This document shows, piece after piece, positions 1-6,572 of a DNA stretch of 11,505 bases. The notes below the pieces were generated by a model that did no database searches, was not told the DNA's origin, and saw only the letters and a list, made by a program, of their open reading frames with translations. The stretch spans positions 1-11,505 of the forward strand of contig CALKCG010000020.1 in the NCBI GenBank assembly GCA_938082915.1, in the 5' to 3' direction. A program made the position numbers and the translations under genes. Source of the stretch: an uncultured archaeon (GTDB lineage Archaea; Thermoproteota; CALKCG01; B24). Within the stretch, counting starts at the first letter, position 1. Each line of letters opens with the position of its first letter.

Positions 1-2
1 AT

Positions 3-668
3 TGTGTATTCTTTCAAGTGGGGAATGAGATTGACTATGGAATATGCGGCGTGTTTGCACGTGATAGGAAAAACTTTGAATGGCTTAAAAAACACGTATG
101 GATATATGAGTCTATAATTTTAAATGAGTCGTTCAGAGCTATTAAAGCGCATTGTGGAAAACCAGTTGCCCTACATTTAGGCAAGTGGTGGGATCTAGAT
201 TTCACATCGTCTTTCCTCTCAGCAATGGATGAGTTTAAAGTTGAATATGAAATCTTATGTTTCTCCTTCTACCCTTCAATGTTTGGAGCAAGCTTAAACC
301 GTTTAGAAGAACTTAAGAAGATGGCTGAGGATTGGGGGAAGCTTGTTGCAATCGCTGAGTACGCGTATCCAAGCCGTCCAATTAAAGGACAGTTTTGGTT
401 TATGAGTAAGCCTTCACCTGGCTATCCGTTGACTCCAGAAGGGCAATCCTTATGGTTGAAAGACTTTCTAACCTACTGTAAAAAGTTAAACCTATACGCT
501 GCATTCTACTGGAGTCCAGAGCTTTATCTTATGAAGAATCAGGCTAAAGGTTTATACGCATCAGAGGAGATGCCTCTGGACTTTGACTGGGGGCCGATGT
601 CTTTCTTCGATGAAGATGGATATGCTAAGCCATGTGTAGAATCGCTATCATATGGCATAGTAGACTAG
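3..668 (+). CDS. GH53-like endo-beta-1,4-galactanase, 3' part (5' end outside window)
   Basis: The frame is open to the left edge, so the gene begins outside the window; the GTG at 18 is internal, not the start. About 221 C-terminal residues are visible. They fit clan GH-A family 53 (arabinogalactan endo-galactanase): VGNEI near the left edge carries the expected acid/base Glu (codon 27-29), FSFYP follows at about 265, and AEYAYP carries the expected nucleophile Glu (codon 357-359). Near the C-terminus, LTPEGQ and FYWSPE match the family pattern (TPxGQ, YWEPxW). By family knowledge such enzymes cut beta-1,4-galactan side chains of pectin, usually outside the cell; a signal peptide, if any, would be upstream of the window. 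The next gene is 54 bases downstream and functionally unrelated. Another GH-A family (GH5-like) is the main alternative. Both catalytic Glu are present, so the fragment looks functional. Confidence 0.68.
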   Translation, partial: CVFFQVGNEIDYGICGVFARDRKNFEWLKKHVWIYESIILNESFRAIKAHCGKPVALHLGKWWDLDFTSSFLSAMDEFKVEYEILCFSFYPSMFGASLNRLEELKKMAEDWGKLVAIAEYAYPSRPIKGQFWFMSKPSPGYPLTPEGQSLWLKDFLTYCKKLNLYAAFYWSPELYLMKNQAKGLYASEEMPLDFDWGPMSFFDEDGYAKPCVESLSYGIVD

Positions 669-682
669 TGGATGGTGAGAAA

Positions 683-719
683 AACATATAGGTATCCCTC
701 TGTCAGTTAACTCTGGAGG
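683..719 (+). promoter_or_regulatory. Possible promoter and Shine-Dalgarno of the exosome superoperon
   Basis: An AT-rich TATA-like stretch (AACATATA, 683-690) lies in the 54-base gap after the glycosidase. A start site about 25 bases on would fall near 712, just before the GGAGG at 715-719 that precedes the ATG at 723. This is the only gap between the glycosidase and the superoperon, so a promoter is expected here. The assignment rests on spacing and base composition only. Confidence 0.4.
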
Positions 720-722
720 ATT

Positions 723-1157
723 ATGCCTAAAACGCCTAGAGATCTGGTTGAAGTAGAGGCTTATGCTCATGCCACTGAGGATCCGTCTAGAGTTGAAGAA
801 GCTATTAGAAACATTCTACTTGAAAGTGTTAGAGACAAATTTAAGCTGGAGAAGGTTGTGCTCAGAGGGCATTACGGTAATCCGATAATTGTCTACCGGG
901 GCAGCATTGAAAACGTTTCCGAAGAGTTTCTTCTAAGTTTAATTAGACGTATGTCTCCTGAAGACAAAGCTTCTCTTAAAACATCTCTTGATATGCATCT
1001 AGGTAAGCACAACACCTTATATTTGAGGTTTAACAAGCAGGAGGCTTATCTTGGACGTTTAAAGCTGGGTCAAACCGATGCAATATGCTTAAGATTGAAG
1101 TTTAAACCTCACGTTTTTAACATGCTTCCAAAACTCGTAGGGTCTAAGGAGGGGTAA
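723..1157 (+). CDS. COG1325-type exosome-associated RNA-binding protein
   Basis: This 144-residue protein matches the archaeal COG1325 family, described as a predicted exosome subunit or RNA-binding protein with a dsRBD-like fold. Visible family marks are the GHYGNPI block (residues 49-55), the segment around LYLRFNKQEAYLG (99-111), and a following LxxxDAICLRLK strand (about 115-126). The length is normal. The ATG at 723 is supported by GGAGG at 715-719, with only 3 bases between. It opens the superoperon, and its last codons contain the AAGGAGGGG that probably serves Rpp30. By its family and neighbourhood it is inferred to bind RNA in 3' processing; the biochemistry of the family is poorly known. 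The family call is reasonably firm and the function is not. Confidence 0.8.
   Translation: MPKTPRDLVEVEAYAHATEDPSRVEEAIRNILLESVRDKFKLEKVVLRGHYGNPIIVYRGSIENVSEEFLLSLIRRMSPEDKASLKTSLDMHLGKHNTLYLRFNKQEAYLGRLKLGQTDAICLRLKFKPHVFNMLPKLVGSKEG
1146..1154 (+). promoter_or_regulatory. Strong Shine-Dalgarno with no canonical start codon at the right distance
   Basis: AAGGAGGGG lies at the end of the COG1325 gene. In the Rpp30 frame, seven bases after GGAGG, comes TTC (1160-1162), one substitution from TTG. No ATG, GTG or TTG occurs in the Rpp30 frame between the upstream stop at 1145-1147 and the ATG at 1217. The site therefore points to an Rpp30 start near 1160, not 1217. Confidence 0.55.
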
Positions 1158-1216
1158 ACTTCACCAGAGTTTTTTATGATCTACATATCGTTTTCAACGA
1201 ATGCGAAGTTAACCAA

Positions 1217-1840
1217 ATGCTTTCAGCGGCTAGGAAACTAGGCTTCTCGGTTGTAGGATTAACCTTTGAAGACATCGATGCGAAACCACCATTTGTTGAA
1301 CCTCCTGAAAACCTTAAGGTTGTTTGGAGGATGGATCTTACCCATGATAAGGCTCAACCAAAGACCATAGACAAGCTTAGAAGACTTTTTTCAATAGTAG
1401 CCGTTTCATGTAGTTCTAGAGGTCAGTTTAGAGCCGCTTTAAAAACGCGTACGGATTTAATTTTTCAGAAAAAACTTTTCCAGTTAAATCTTTCAGACGT
1501 TAGAGTTTTAGCCTCTTCAGGCAAATTCTTCGAATTCAATCTTAAACCTTTAATTTACGCTAAGAAGTTTGAAATGGTTAACGCCATTAAAACCATCCGT
1601 AGAAACGTTGAACTTCTTAGGAAGATGAAGATACCGGTTATAATTTCAAGCTGGGCTTCCAACCATTATGAGCTTACCCCTCCTTTTGAGCTTCCTCAGT
1701 TTCTAGCATTGGCCGATGTAAACGTCCAAGAGTTTTACCGATGTGTTTCAGAGGAGCCTGCCAGACTACTTGAACTCTCCACCTCTAGGAGGGCTAAGCT
1801 TCCAAACGGTGTTAGAATTATAGGAAGTGAAGCCGTATGA
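1217..1840 (+). CDS. rnp3: Ribonuclease P protein component 3 (Rpp30); true start probably near 1160
   Basis: Rpp30 is a TIM-barrel protein of archaeal and eukaryotic RNase P that works with Pop5 to support the catalytic RNA in removing tRNA 5' leaders. Family marks are the RKLGF.. VVGLTFED strand at the N-terminus, VIISSWAS (about 140-147) and the C-terminal EEPARLLE helix with the following basic tail. The first ATG (1217) has no Shine-Dalgarno. Codons upstream in frame (1160-1216) read FTRVFYDLHI and then VFNECEVNQ, which resembles the first beta strand (DLH) and helix of Rpp30, so the functional protein likely has about 19 more residues. No canonical start codon exists there. The stop overlaps the ATG of Pop5 by four bases (ATGA), indicating translational coupling. 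Family assignment is strong and the 5' boundary is uncertain. Confidence 0.88.
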   Translation: MLSAARKLGFSVVGLTFEDIDAKPPFVEPPENLKVVWRMDLTHDKAQPKTIDKLRRLFSIVAVSCSSRGQFRAALKTRTDLIFQKKLFQLNLSDVRVLASSGKFFEFNLKPLIYAKKFEMVNAIKTIRRNVELLRKMKIPVIISSWASNHYELTPPFELPQFLALADVNVQEFYRCVSEEPARLLELSTSRRAKLPNGVRIIGSEAV

Positions 1841-2169
1841 AGAAGTTTAAAACAAGATATCTGGCTTTAAAGGTTGAATGTGATGAGAAGTTTAATAGAG
1901 ACAGCTTCTGGAGAAACCTAATTGAAACATACCTGCGTTTATACGGTGAATATGGATTAAGTAGGGCAAATCTTAGGCTTTTAGAGTTTAAAGAGGGTAG
2001 GTTCGCTATCATCTCTGTAAATCACAATGCTCTACCCTATCTTAGGGCTGCTTTAACGTTGATTAGGGAGTTAGACGGTATGAAAACAATTATCCATGTT
2101 TTAGGTGTTTCAGGTACTGTTAAACGTCTTAAAGCTAAATTCCTCCCTGCGGATGTTGGAAAATCATAA
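1837..2169 (+). CDS. rnp2: Ribonuclease P protein component 2 (Pop5)
   Basis: Pop5 is the partner of Rpp30 in archaeal RNase P and contacts the catalytic domain of the RNA. The 110-residue protein has the RRM-like Pop5 layout: an N-terminal KTRYLALKVE strand (5-14), a helix with LYGEYGLSRANLRLLEF (35-51), a central strand GRFAIISVNH (54-63), the helix LRAALTLIREL (69-79), and the conserved C-terminal VLGVSGTVKRLKAKF (88-102). Length is typical. Its ATG overlaps the rnp3 stop, and the pair is followed by a 103-base gap before psmA. The matching RNase P RNA gene is about 7.6 kb downstream on the same strand. Confidence 0.9.
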   Translation: MKKFKTRYLALKVECDEKFNRDSFWRNLIETYLRLYGEYGLSRANLRLLEFKEGRFAIISVNHNALPYLRAALTLIRELDGMKTIIHVLGVSGTVKRLKAKFLPADVGKS

Positions 2170-2258
2170 AACTTTTTAGGAGCCGATTACATATTAGACT
2201 AGAATTCCTCGGAATAATTTGAGGCATTGTATACACTATTGATGATGTATTTGAAAGT

Positions 2259-2266
2259 AGGAGGTG
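2259..2266 (+). promoter_or_regulatory. Strong Shine-Dalgarno of psmA
   Basis: AGGAGGTG stands six bases before the ATG at 2273 and fixes the psmA start. It closes the largest gap inside the superoperon (2170-2272). That gap has an AT-rich region (around 2228-2250) that could hold an internal promoter, but no single convincing TATA box. Confidence 0.7.
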
Positions 2267-2272
2267 TAAAGA

Positions 2273-2977
2273 ATGTTTGCAGCACAGGGAGCGTACGATA
2301 GGGTTATTACGATATTCTCCCCAGAGGGTAGACTCTACCAGGTTGAATATGCTGTTGAAGCCGTTAAGAGGGGTGCAGCAGTAGTTGGATTGGCGTGTAA
2401 ATCATGTTGCGCTCTAGCTGCCGAAGAAAGACCCCCATCTAAACTTTTAGATGAAAATTTCACATGGAAGATCTTTAAGATAGATGATCATATAGGTGTC
2501 GCTATAGCTGGTTTTGGACCAGATGCTAGGCTTCTAGTGGATCAGGCGAGGATTTACGCTCAAAGCAATAAGCTCATGTATGATGAGCCCATAGATGTTG
2601 AGGTTCTGGCCAAGCGTATAGCTGATATCAAGCAGTTGTATACTCAGCACGCTGGGGTTAGACCGTTCGGAGTTGCTCTGCTCTTCGGAGGGGTCGACAG
2701 ATACGGAGCTAGACTTTTCGTAACTTTACCTGGAGGAGATTACTGGAGTTATAAAGCTACATCCGTAGGTATGGGTAGTGAAGCCGCTATAGAGTTTCTT
2801 GAAGCAAACTACAGAGCAGATTTAACGGTCGACGAGGCGGTACAGATGGTGGTTAAAGCCTTGATTAAAGCTAGTGGAGGTAAAAGTGAAGATAGAAGGT
2901 TTAAAGTAGCTGTAATTCCAGTTGAAACCAAACAATTCAGGATATTAACCGATGGGGAGATTTCAAAATATCTTTAA
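2273..2977 (+). CDS. psmA: Proteasome subunit alpha
   Basis: The alpha subunit forms the outer, gating rings of the archaeal 20S proteasome, which degrades unfolded or tagged proteins in the cytoplasm. The 234-residue product has the proteasome alpha N-terminal signature at residues 8-27 (starts YDRVITIFSPEGR, ends YQVEYA) and an early KRG. The Lys in PSKLL (57) corresponds to the pocket lysine that binds the C-terminal tail of PAN-type ATPases in the family. YKATSVGMG (160-168) and the C-terminal FKVAVIP strand also fit. No catalytic N-terminal Thr is present, as expected for alpha. The segment GGDYWSYKATSVGMGSE is somewhat unlike the usual PSGALYEYKATAIG form. Its place between the RNase P proteins and SBDS is classical for archaea. 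Confidence 0.95.
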   Translation: MFAAQGAYDRVITIFSPEGRLYQVEYAVEAVKRGAAVVGLACKSCCALAAEERPPSKLLDENFTWKIFKIDDHIGVAIAGFGPDARLLVDQARIYAQSNKLMYDEPIDVEVLAKRIADIKQLYTQHAGVRPFGVALLFGGVDRYGARLFVTLPGGDYWSYKATSVGMGSEAAIEFLEANYRADLTVDEAVQMVVKALIKASGGKSEDRRFKVAVIPVETKQFRILTDGEISKYL

Positions 2978-2997
2978 AACGTTTAGTGTGATGGAAA

Positions 2998-3687
2998 ATG
3001 TCTGAACATCATGTTCTAGCTAGGCTGCAATTATCGGGTGAAAAATTTGAAATAATTGTTAATCCCGATTCCGCGCTAAACTATAAACTTGGTAGGATAA
3101 ACGATATAGATAAGGTTCTAATTGCCTATGAAGTTTACACAGATGTAAGGAAGGGTTTAAAAGCATCATCTGAGAAACTCATGAAATATTTCAAAACGAC
3201 GGATGTGAGGAAAATAGCTGATATCATAATTAAACAGGGGGAGCTTCAGGTAACGGCTGAACAGAGGAGGAAGTTGATAGAAGAGAAGAAGAAGCAGATA
3301 ATCGCATTCATAACTAAAAACTGTATAGACCCTAGAACCAACCTTCCTATTCCAGCTTTAAGAGTTGAACAAGCCATGGAGCAAGTGAAGGTGTCGATAG
3401 ATCCCTTTAAAGAAGCTGAAGGGCAGGCTTTAAAAGTCATAGACGCATTGAAGTCTATTTTACCGCTTAAAATTGAAAGAGTGCGACTAGAGGTTAAAGT
3501 TAAACCGGAGTATGCTCCTAAGATGTACAACTTCATAAAAAGTTACGGTTATTTAGAGAGGGAAGAATGGCTTAGTGATGGTTCATGGATGGCGAATGTA
3601 GATCTGCCAGCTGGACTCCAAACTGATTTTCTAGACAAGCTTAACAAGCTTACAAAAAGCACAGCTCAGGTCAGAATTTTAAAGTAG
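2998..3687 (+). CDS. sdo1: SBDS/Sdo1 ribosome maturation protein
   Basis: The SBDS (Shwachman-Bodian-Diamond) protein takes part in release of the anti-association factor aIF6 from new large ribosomal subunits. The 229 residues cover the three expected domains: an N-terminal FYSH domain (about 1-90) with the segment LIAYEVYTDVRKG, a three-helix middle domain rich in Glu/Lys (about 90-160, with NCIDPRTNLPIP at 108-119), and a C-terminal ferredoxin-like RNA-binding domain (160-229, RLEVKVKPEY, then GSWMANVDLPAG). Length is normal for archaea. The start at 2998 lies 20 bases after the psmA stop, with only a weak GTGATGG before it. Confidence 0.94.
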   Translation: MSEHHVLARLQLSGEKFEIIVNPDSALNYKLGRINDIDKVLIAYEVYTDVRKGLKASSEKLMKYFKTTDVRKIADIIIKQGELQVTAEQRRKLIEEKKKQIIAFITKNCIDPRTNLPIPALRVEQAMEQVKVSIDPFKEAEGQALKVIDALKSILPLKIERVRLEVKVKPEYAPKMYNFIKSYGYLEREEWLSDGSWMANVDLPAGLQTDFLDKLNKLTKSTAQVRILK

Positions 3688-3700
3688 GTGATTCCCCTTT

Positions 3701-4375
3701 ATGACCGAACGTAGAATAGTCTTGCCCGGTGAGCTTTTAGTTGAAGGCGATTATCAACCGGGTTTAAACGTGTTTAAGTATGGTGGAGGTTTCTACGCAT
3801 CTAAGATAGGTGTACTATCCATAGTTAAGCAGACTGTTTCCGTAATAGCTTTACATGGTGTTTACGAACCTAAAGTAGGAGACGTCGTCATAGGTAAGAT
3901 TATAGATGTTGGCACCTTCAGCTGGACTGTTGACATAAAATCACCTTACACTGCTGTTTTAAATGCCTCTGATTACTTTAAAGGTAGGTTTAACCCTGCT
4001 AGAGACCCTCTAATTAAGGTATTGAAGCCTGGAGACATGATAATAGCGCAGATAGCTGATTTTGATAGGACTAAAAATCCTGTTTTAACTGTTCAAGGCT
4101 TCGGTTTAGGAGGGATAACTAGAGGCATTATAGTCGAACTATCTCCTTCAAAAATACCTAGGCTTATAGGTAGGAAAGGCTCTATGATAAACCTCCTCAA
4201 GAGAGAGGGGAAATGTCAAATAACAGTAGGTAAAAACGGTTTAATTCACATAGTTGGTGAGAAACCTGAAGACGAAGAGCTGGTCGCTCAAGCGATAAGA
4301 AAGATAGAGAGGGAGGCGCATACTACAGGTTTAACGGATAGAATTATGAGGTTTATGAAGAAAGGTGGGAGTTAA
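3701..4375 (+). CDS. rrp4: Exosome complex RNA-binding protein Rrp4
   Basis: Rrp4 forms the RNA-binding cap of the archaeal exosome and feeds RNA into the Rrp41/Rrp42 ring for 3'-5' decay and poly(A)-like tailing. The 224 residues show an N-terminal domain (VLPGELLVEGDY at 7-18), an S1 domain (about 57-130; VGDVVIGKIIDVG at 59-71) and a KH domain (about 143-205) with the GRKG loop at 157-160. GGTGAT at 3687-3692 supports the ATG at 3701. The stop touches the rrp41 start codon with no spacer, so the two subunits are made together. Confidence 0.95.
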   Translation: MTERRIVLPGELLVEGDYQPGLNVFKYGGGFYASKIGVLSIVKQTVSVIALHGVYEPKVGDVVIGKIIDVGTFSWTVDIKSPYTAVLNASDYFKGRFNPARDPLIKVLKPGDMIIAQIADFDRTKNPVLTVQGFGLGGITRGIIVELSPSKIPRLIGRKGSMINLLKREGKCQITVGKNGLIHIVGEKPEDEELVAQAIRKIEREAHTTGLTDRIMRFMKKGGS

Positions 4376-5086
4376 ATGTCTAGTGGATTCGTAAGAGTTG
4401 ATGGAAGACTTCCAGATCAACTCAGACCTATAAAAATGGCTGTAGGAGTACTCGATAAAGCTGATGGATCGGCATACGTTGAACAGGGAAATACAAAAGT
4501 CCTAGTAGCGGTTTACGGTCCTAGGGAGCTTCATCCAAAACATCAGGCGTCGCTAGATTCCGCCATAGTGAGATGTAGATATCATATGGCTCCATTTTCA
4601 ACCAAAGAGAGGAAAACGCCGGCCCCATCACGTAGAGAGGTAGAGCTCTCTAAAGTGATAAAAGATGCGGTATCTCAAGCCATTTTCCTGGAGAATTTCC
4701 CTAGAACATCTATAGATATTTTCATAGAGGTTTTAGAAGCGGATGGTGGAACAAGATGTGCCAGTATTAATGCATGTTCTCTAGCTTTAGCTAACGCTGG
4801 TATACCACTTAGAGACCTCATTTCATCTGTAGCCGTGGGTAAGTATAGGGGTTGCATAATATTGGATTTAAACGATGAGGAAGATGAGGCTGCTGAAGCC
4901 GATATGCCTATAGCAATGATGCCGAGCCTTAACATGATAACGCTTCTACAAGTTAACGGTGTTTTAACGGAGGAGGAGTTTAAGCGCGCTTTCAATTTAG
5001 CGGTTAAAGGATGTATGGAGATTAATATGATTCAAAGGGAAACCCTTAGAAGCGTTTACGCGTCCATTAAAGGTGAAGAGGATTGA
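4376..5086 (+). CDS. rrp41: Exosome catalytic subunit Rrp41 (RNase PH family)
   Basis: Rrp41 is the active phosphorolytic subunit of the archaeal exosome ring. Of 236 residues, the first 10 include the VRVDGR entry motif. Family catalytic and phosphate-binding features are present: basic SRRE (85-88), GGTR with Arg127, and EADMPIAMMP with the catalytic-type Asp176. Length matches the family. The ATG directly follows the rrp4 stop (TAAATG), and its own stop overlaps the TTG start of rrp42 (TTGA), so the 1:1 ring partners are translationally coupled. I see no missing key residue. Confidence 0.96.
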   Translation: MSSGFVRVDGRLPDQLRPIKMAVGVLDKADGSAYVEQGNTKVLVAVYGPRELHPKHQASLDSAIVRCRYHMAPFSTKERKTPAPSRREVELSKVIKDAVSQAIFLENFPRTSIDIFIEVLEADGGTRCASINACSLALANAGIPLRDLISSVAVGKYRGCIILDLNDEEDEAAEADMPIAMMPSLNMITLLQVNGVLTEEEFKRAFNLAVKGCMEINMIQRETLRSVYASIKGEED

Positions 5087-5898
5087 AAACGTTTAGAGTA
5101 GTATCTCAGCTTGTTAGAGCAAGAATGGTGGATCTTCTTAGTAAGAACTCCAGGATAGACGGCAGGGGTTTACTAGACTACAGAGAGATTAAGGTTGAGA
5201 AAGGCTTTATCGGTAGAGCTGCCGGGTCGGCTCAAGTTTCAATAGGATCTACGAAGGTTCTCGCCGGGGTTAAAGTTGAACTGGGTGAACCCTTCCCAGA
5301 TGTACCTGATAAGGGTATTTTAACGGTTAACGCTGAATTAGTCCCTCTAGCATCTCCAGCCTTCGAGCCTGGTCCGCCTGATGAAAACGCCGTAGAACTC
5401 GCTAGAATAGTCGATAGAGCCTTAAGAGAAACTGAAACGGTCGATTTAAAAATGCTATGTATAGAACCTGGTAGGAAGGTTTTCGTAGTATTCGTAGACA
5501 TATATGTCTTAGATTACGACGGTAATTTCATAGATGCATCTTCACTCGCTTCAATCATCGCGTTGAGTACTGCGAGGATTAGAAGATTCAGGGTTGAAGA
5601 TGGAAAGCTTAAATACGAAGACGGATACATGCCCTTGCCCATAAGGCATATACCGGTTACAGTAACCCTAGCTAAACCCAATGATGGCCCGTTCATAGTT
5701 GATCCGAACCTCGAGGAAGAACTCAGCTTAGGTAATAGGATATCCATATCGATAGATGAGCTTGGTAGAATTTGTGGCATTCAAAAGCTCGAGGGAACGC
5801 TATCTGTAGACGAAATCTTTAAAGCTATATCTATAGCTAAAGATGTTGCACCAAAACTCATAGATATTGTGAGAAGGGAGAGTGGTTTAAATGTCTAA
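5083..5898 (+). CDS. rrp42: Exosome non-catalytic subunit Rrp42 (RNase PH family)
   Basis: Rrp42 alternates with Rrp41 in the hexameric exosome ring. It is inactive itself but shapes the RNA path and the active site. The 271 residues contain SRIDGRGLLDYR (23-34), the ring-forming region with GSAQVSIGSTKVLAGVK (48-64), ENAVELARIVDRALRE (101-116) with arginines that bind RNA in the family, and VDPNLEEE (206-213), typical of Rrp42. The catalytic Asp motif of Rrp41 is absent, as expected. The start is TTG, overlapping the rrp41 stop by four bases; an ATG only appears at residue 15, after conserved-looking sequence. Its end overlaps the eL43 start by eight bases. Confidence 0.95.
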   Translation: MKTFRVVSQLVRARMVDLLSKNSRIDGRGLLDYREIKVEKGFIGRAAGSAQVSIGSTKVLAGVKVELGEPFPDVPDKGILTVNAELVPLASPAFEPGPPDENAVELARIVDRALRETETVDLKMLCIEPGRKVFVVFVDIYVLDYDGNFIDASSLASIIALSTARIRRFRVEDGKLKYEDGYMPLPIRHIPVTVTLAKPNDGPFIVDPNLEEELSLGNRISISIDELGRICGIQKLEGTLSVDEIFKAISIAKDVAPKLIDIVRRESGLNV

Positions 5899-6142
5899 TC
5901 AACCTAAGAACGCAGGCATGGGCTCTATGAAAGCTAAATACGGTGCTCCACTTAGAAGCAGGTATGTTAGGATTCTTCAGATGGCTAAAAGAGTCTACGA
6001 ATGTCCCAAATGCGGTATGCGTAGAGTCAAGCGTATAAGTGTAGGTATATGGTTTTGTTCAAAATGCGGCTATAAGTTTGCAGGTGGAGCGTATCAACCC
6101 ACCACTGAAATGGGTAGAGTAGCTTTACAGTTGAAGAAATAA
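5891..6142 (+). CDS. rpl37ae: Ribosomal protein eL43 (L37Ae)
   Basis: This is a small zinc-ribbon protein of the large ribosomal subunit. The 83 residues have the CPKCG (38-42) and CSKCG (56-60) pairs that bind zinc, the conserved VKRISVGIWFC between them, and the FAGGAYQPTT tail (63-72) diagnostic of L37Ae. The basic N-terminal part is typical. It starts inside the last codons of rrp42 (eight-base overlap) and ends five bases before pcc1. In many archaea rpoP follows here; this zinc ribbon is clearly L37Ae, and no second short zinc-ribbon frame is present. Confidence 0.94.
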   Translation: MSNQPKNAGMGSMKAKYGAPLRSRYVRILQMAKRVYECPKCGMRRVKRISVGIWFCSKCGYKFAGGAYQPTTEMGRVALQLKK

Positions 6143-6147
6143 ACCTG

Positions 6148-6402
6148 GTGTATATTTTGAAATTGGAATGTTTCATTAAGCTTAAGGTAGACCCAGATAT
6201 TTTAGAGCCAGTCTTTAGAGCCCTATACCCAGAAACCGTACGTCCAACCTCGAGAAGAGTATCTATAGTGCTTGAGAAAACCGAAGGCTTAATAGTTTTC
6301 AAGTTTAATGCTAAGGATCCTACGGCTTTAAGGGCTGCTTTAAACTCCTACTTAAGATGGTTTTCGGCAGCGTTGAAGAGTTTGAAGTCAATAGGGCTTT
6401 AG
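6148..6402 (+). CDS. pcc1: KEOPS complex subunit Pcc1
   Basis: Pcc1 is the small dimerising subunit of KEOPS, which makes the t6A37 modification of ANN-decoding tRNAs together with Kae1, Bud32 and Cgi121. The 84 residues match the CTAG/Pcc1 domain: PTSRRVSIVLEK (33-44), the strand LIVFKFNAKD (48-57) and the diagnostic ALRAALNSYLRWF (60-72). The start is GTG at 6148, five bases after the eL43 stop; a TTG at 6157 is an alternative. It is the last gene of the superoperon, and a 170-base gap follows. Confidence 0.88.
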   Translation: MYILKLECFIKLKVDPDILEPVFRALYPETVRPTSRRVSIVLEKTEGLIVFKFNAKDPTALRAALNSYLRWFSAALKSLKSIGL

Positions 6403-6572
6403 TTACGTCAAGATGACCAGCTTCAAAATACTCCTCCATGAATTTTAAGCTTTTGGTTCTTCAACTCTTCAGCTTCACAAGTTGGCTTACATTTCTCCGC
6501 GAATCTTTTTGCTAAAATAAACTTCCAGGGATAAATTTAAAACGTGGTTTTAAGTCTAGACATTGAGGTATT
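6403..6572 (+). promoter_or_regulatory. Intergenic gap with TATA box of the etfB-etfA-glcD operon
   Basis: The gap separates the superoperon from the redox operon. ATAAATTTAAAA at 6531-6542 is a good archaeal TATA box; a start about 25 bases on would fall near 6563, leaving a very short leader. GAGG at 6565-6568 lies four bases before the ATG at 6573. T-rich stretches (around 6448-6480 and five T at 6506-6510) could end superoperon transcription. No plus-strand gene fits. On the minus strand a 37-codon frame without a start (6423-6536) is open but unrecognised. Confidence 0.6.

Noticed and set aside
1818..2012. Minus-strand frame across the rnp3/rnp2 junction
   Set aside because: It is opposite two recognised overlapping genes and has no family features.
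3246..3536. Minus-strand frame of 96 codons inside SBDS, and similar antisense frames in rrp41, rrp42, etfA and glcD
   Set aside because: They lie wholly opposite well-supported genes, have low-complexity Ser/Leu-rich translations and no binding sites; they are shadows.
5891..6142. RpoP, the small RNA polymerase zinc-ribbon subunit
   Set aside because: The FAGGAYQP tail and VKRISVGIW core identify eL43 (L37Ae).
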